Part shown: piece by piece, positions 62,904-64,000 of the stretch
Position numbering within the stretch: the first letter of the stretch is position 1
How the letters are laid out: every line of letters begins with the position of its first letter
NCBI RefSeq assembly: GCF_011074885.1
Contig: NC_054683.1
Coordinates: forward strand, 62,001-126,000
Source: Brettanomyces bruxellensis
Lineage: Eukaryota > Ascomycota > Pichiomycetes > Pichiales > Pichiaceae
Length of the DNA stretch: 64,000 bases
Direction: 5' to 3'
The notes under the pieces: generated by a model
Seen by the model: only the letters and a program-made list of their open reading frames with translations
Database searches by the model: none
Told to the model about the DNA's origin: nothing
Position numbers and translations under genes: made by a program

Positions 62904-64000
62904 ATGGTGCTATCGAAATTTACAAAAAAGGAAACAGCGGTTGAAGAGACGCATGAGAAAACATCAAAAGATGAAAAAGTGCGAGCAAGCTCGGAATCGT
63001 ATGCACAAAATAGGGCAACTGGAGTTAGTATGCATTTAGATGAAGAGGCTGGACCCAATTCATCAAGTATAGAACTGACGGAGGACCCAGATGACCCTAA
63101 AAATTATCCGGACGGGGGATGGAGAGCGTATTTGGTTGTTTTTGGAGCTTTTCTTGGTCTCACGGTTGATTTCGGGTTCATCAATTCGGTTGGTGCAGTT
63201 CAATCATACTTGAATCTTCATCAACTTGCGGATGTTCCAACTGGAAAGAGCTCGTACATCTTCTCGGTGTTTATGTTGATGACGTACGTCTTCTGTGCAT
63301 TAGGTGGAGTTGCATTCGATGAGCTTGGCCCTAAGATTCCGACTGCAGTTGGTGCCATAATTACCTTTTTCGGTATGTTTTTCACTGGAAGCTGCAACAA
63401 TGTGGGCTCTTTTGTTGGAGTGTTTGGAATTTGTGTTGGTTTCGGTCTTGCAGTCATCTCTGCACCAATGACCGGTGTCATAAGTCACTGGTTCTACAGA
63501 AATCGTTCCAAAGCGTTTGCATTGGCAACTTTGGGAGGATCTGTTGGTGGAATTGTTTTTCCACTAATTCTAAACAGGCTCTACATAGTTGTTGGCTTCA
63601 CTTGGGCCATGAGGATTCTTGCATTTATCTGCTTGGTCATGAATGCCTGCTCCTGCCTTTTGGTGAGTGGAAGAAGAAGCCACGTTGCCTCTAATGGTGA
63701 GAAATCTCGTGCACTGGCTTTGAAGAGCAAGTCCAATCGCTCGCGTGCTGTTTTCCACGAAATTAAGACGCTTTGTTGCAACATGGTCGACTTTAAGGCT
63801 CTGAAAGAGATACCATTCTTGTTTTGCACGATTGGAATAGGGTTCTCTGACCTTGCGTTGGTTGGAATTTCCACCTACTATCCTTCTTTCATCACATACA
63901 TTGGATACAGTGAGACCAAGGCTAACAGTACGATCACCATTACTAATGCCATGGGGATTATAGGGAGGTACCTTCCCGGTATATTGGCTGACAGAATCGG
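62904..64000 (+). CDS. Monocarboxylate-transporter-like MFS protein, partial (C-terminus off window)
   Basis: ATG at 62904, open to the window edge for 365 codons. A polar N-terminus of about 70 residues leads to the family signature PDGGWRAYLVVFGAF, at the start of helix 1. About six or seven hydrophobic helices follow, with DELGPKIPTAVGA between helices 2 and 3 and SHWFYRNRSKAFALATLGGS before helix 5. A basic loop (SRALALKSKSNRSRAVFHEI) precedes the second half. The fungal family (MCH1-5, ESBP6) includes the riboflavin transporter Mch5. Most members have no known monocarboxylate transport. The substrate cannot be told from this. Confidence 0.88.
   Translation, partial: MVLSKFTKKETAVEETHEKTSKDEKVRASSESYAQNRATGVSMHLDEEAGPNSSSIELTEDPDDPKNYPDGGWRAYLVVFGAFLGLTVDFGFINSVGAVQSYLNLHQLADVPTGKSSYIFSVFMLMTYVFCALGGVAFDELGPKIPTAVGAIITFFGMFFTGSCNNVGSFVGVFGICVGFGLAVISAPMTGVISHWFYRNRSKAFALATLGGSVGGIVFPLILNRLYIVVGFTWAMRILAFICLVMNACSCLLVSGRRSHVASNGEKSRALALKSKSNRSRAVFHEIKTLCCNMVDFKALKEIPFLFCTIGIGFSDLALVGISTYYPSFITYIGYSETKANSTITITNAMGIIGRYLPGILADRI

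Overview
The window is nuclear DNA of a budding yeast. It carries about 20 eukaryotic housekeeping genes, mostly single-exon, on both strands. Its few introns have GTAAGT donors and perfect TACTAAC branch points. CTG falls at a conserved leucine of RPB1 (17006-17008, in the GKLLLDEH block), so CTG is read as Leu and the CTG-Ser clade is unlikely. Gene content and style fit the Pichiaceae (Brettanomyces/Dekkera, Ogataea or Pichia type); that placement is inference. No rRNA, convincing tRNA, CRISPR array, transposon or virus was seen.

Layout. 1-11.3 kb: partial SYG1-like SPX-EXS gene (-), a doubtful small ORF (-), an unrecognised 296-residue gene (-), and SEC31 (-) broken by two single-base frame slips. 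11.8-15.6 kb: COA4 (+, four exons, reconstructed by splicing), SCM3 (+) and CPR6 (+) with a perfect heat-shock element upstream. 16.7-22 kb: RPB1 (+) with a 32-heptad CTD. 23.3-33.4 kb: BPL1 (-), CRD1 (+), CCT4 (-), CDC123 (+) and a spliced Mei2-type RRM gene (-). 34.2-43.3 kb: SAS10 (-), RPC53 (+), CCL1 (-) and an MNN2/MNN5-type mannosyltransferase (+). 43.3-47.6 kb: the largest gene-free gap, with a GC-rich hairpin-forming island. 47.6-54.5 kb: NAM8/NGR1-like RNA-binding protein (+), SDH3 (+), an unrecognised coiled-coil/AT-hook-like protein (-) and spliced ATP18 (+). 56.1-64 kb: STR2 (-), MNS1 (+) and the 5' part of a monocarboxylate-transporter-like gene (+), cut by the window edge.

There are no operons. 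Genes of one process sit near each other only by chance: transcription (RPB1, RPC53, CCL1), mitochondria (COA4, CRD1, SDH3, ATP18), secretion and glycosylation (SEC31, MNN2-like, MNS1), protein folding (CPR6, CCT4). Many gaps hold short tandem repeats, each gap with its own unit.

No clearly new multi-gene system was found. The most interesting points are an 11-residue amphipathic repeat at the front of cardiolipin synthase, the GC-rich hairpin island at 45.8-46.3 kb with an orphan promoter-like element nearby, the block of nine Q7 heptads in the CTD, and a Mei2-type RRM gene in a budding yeast.
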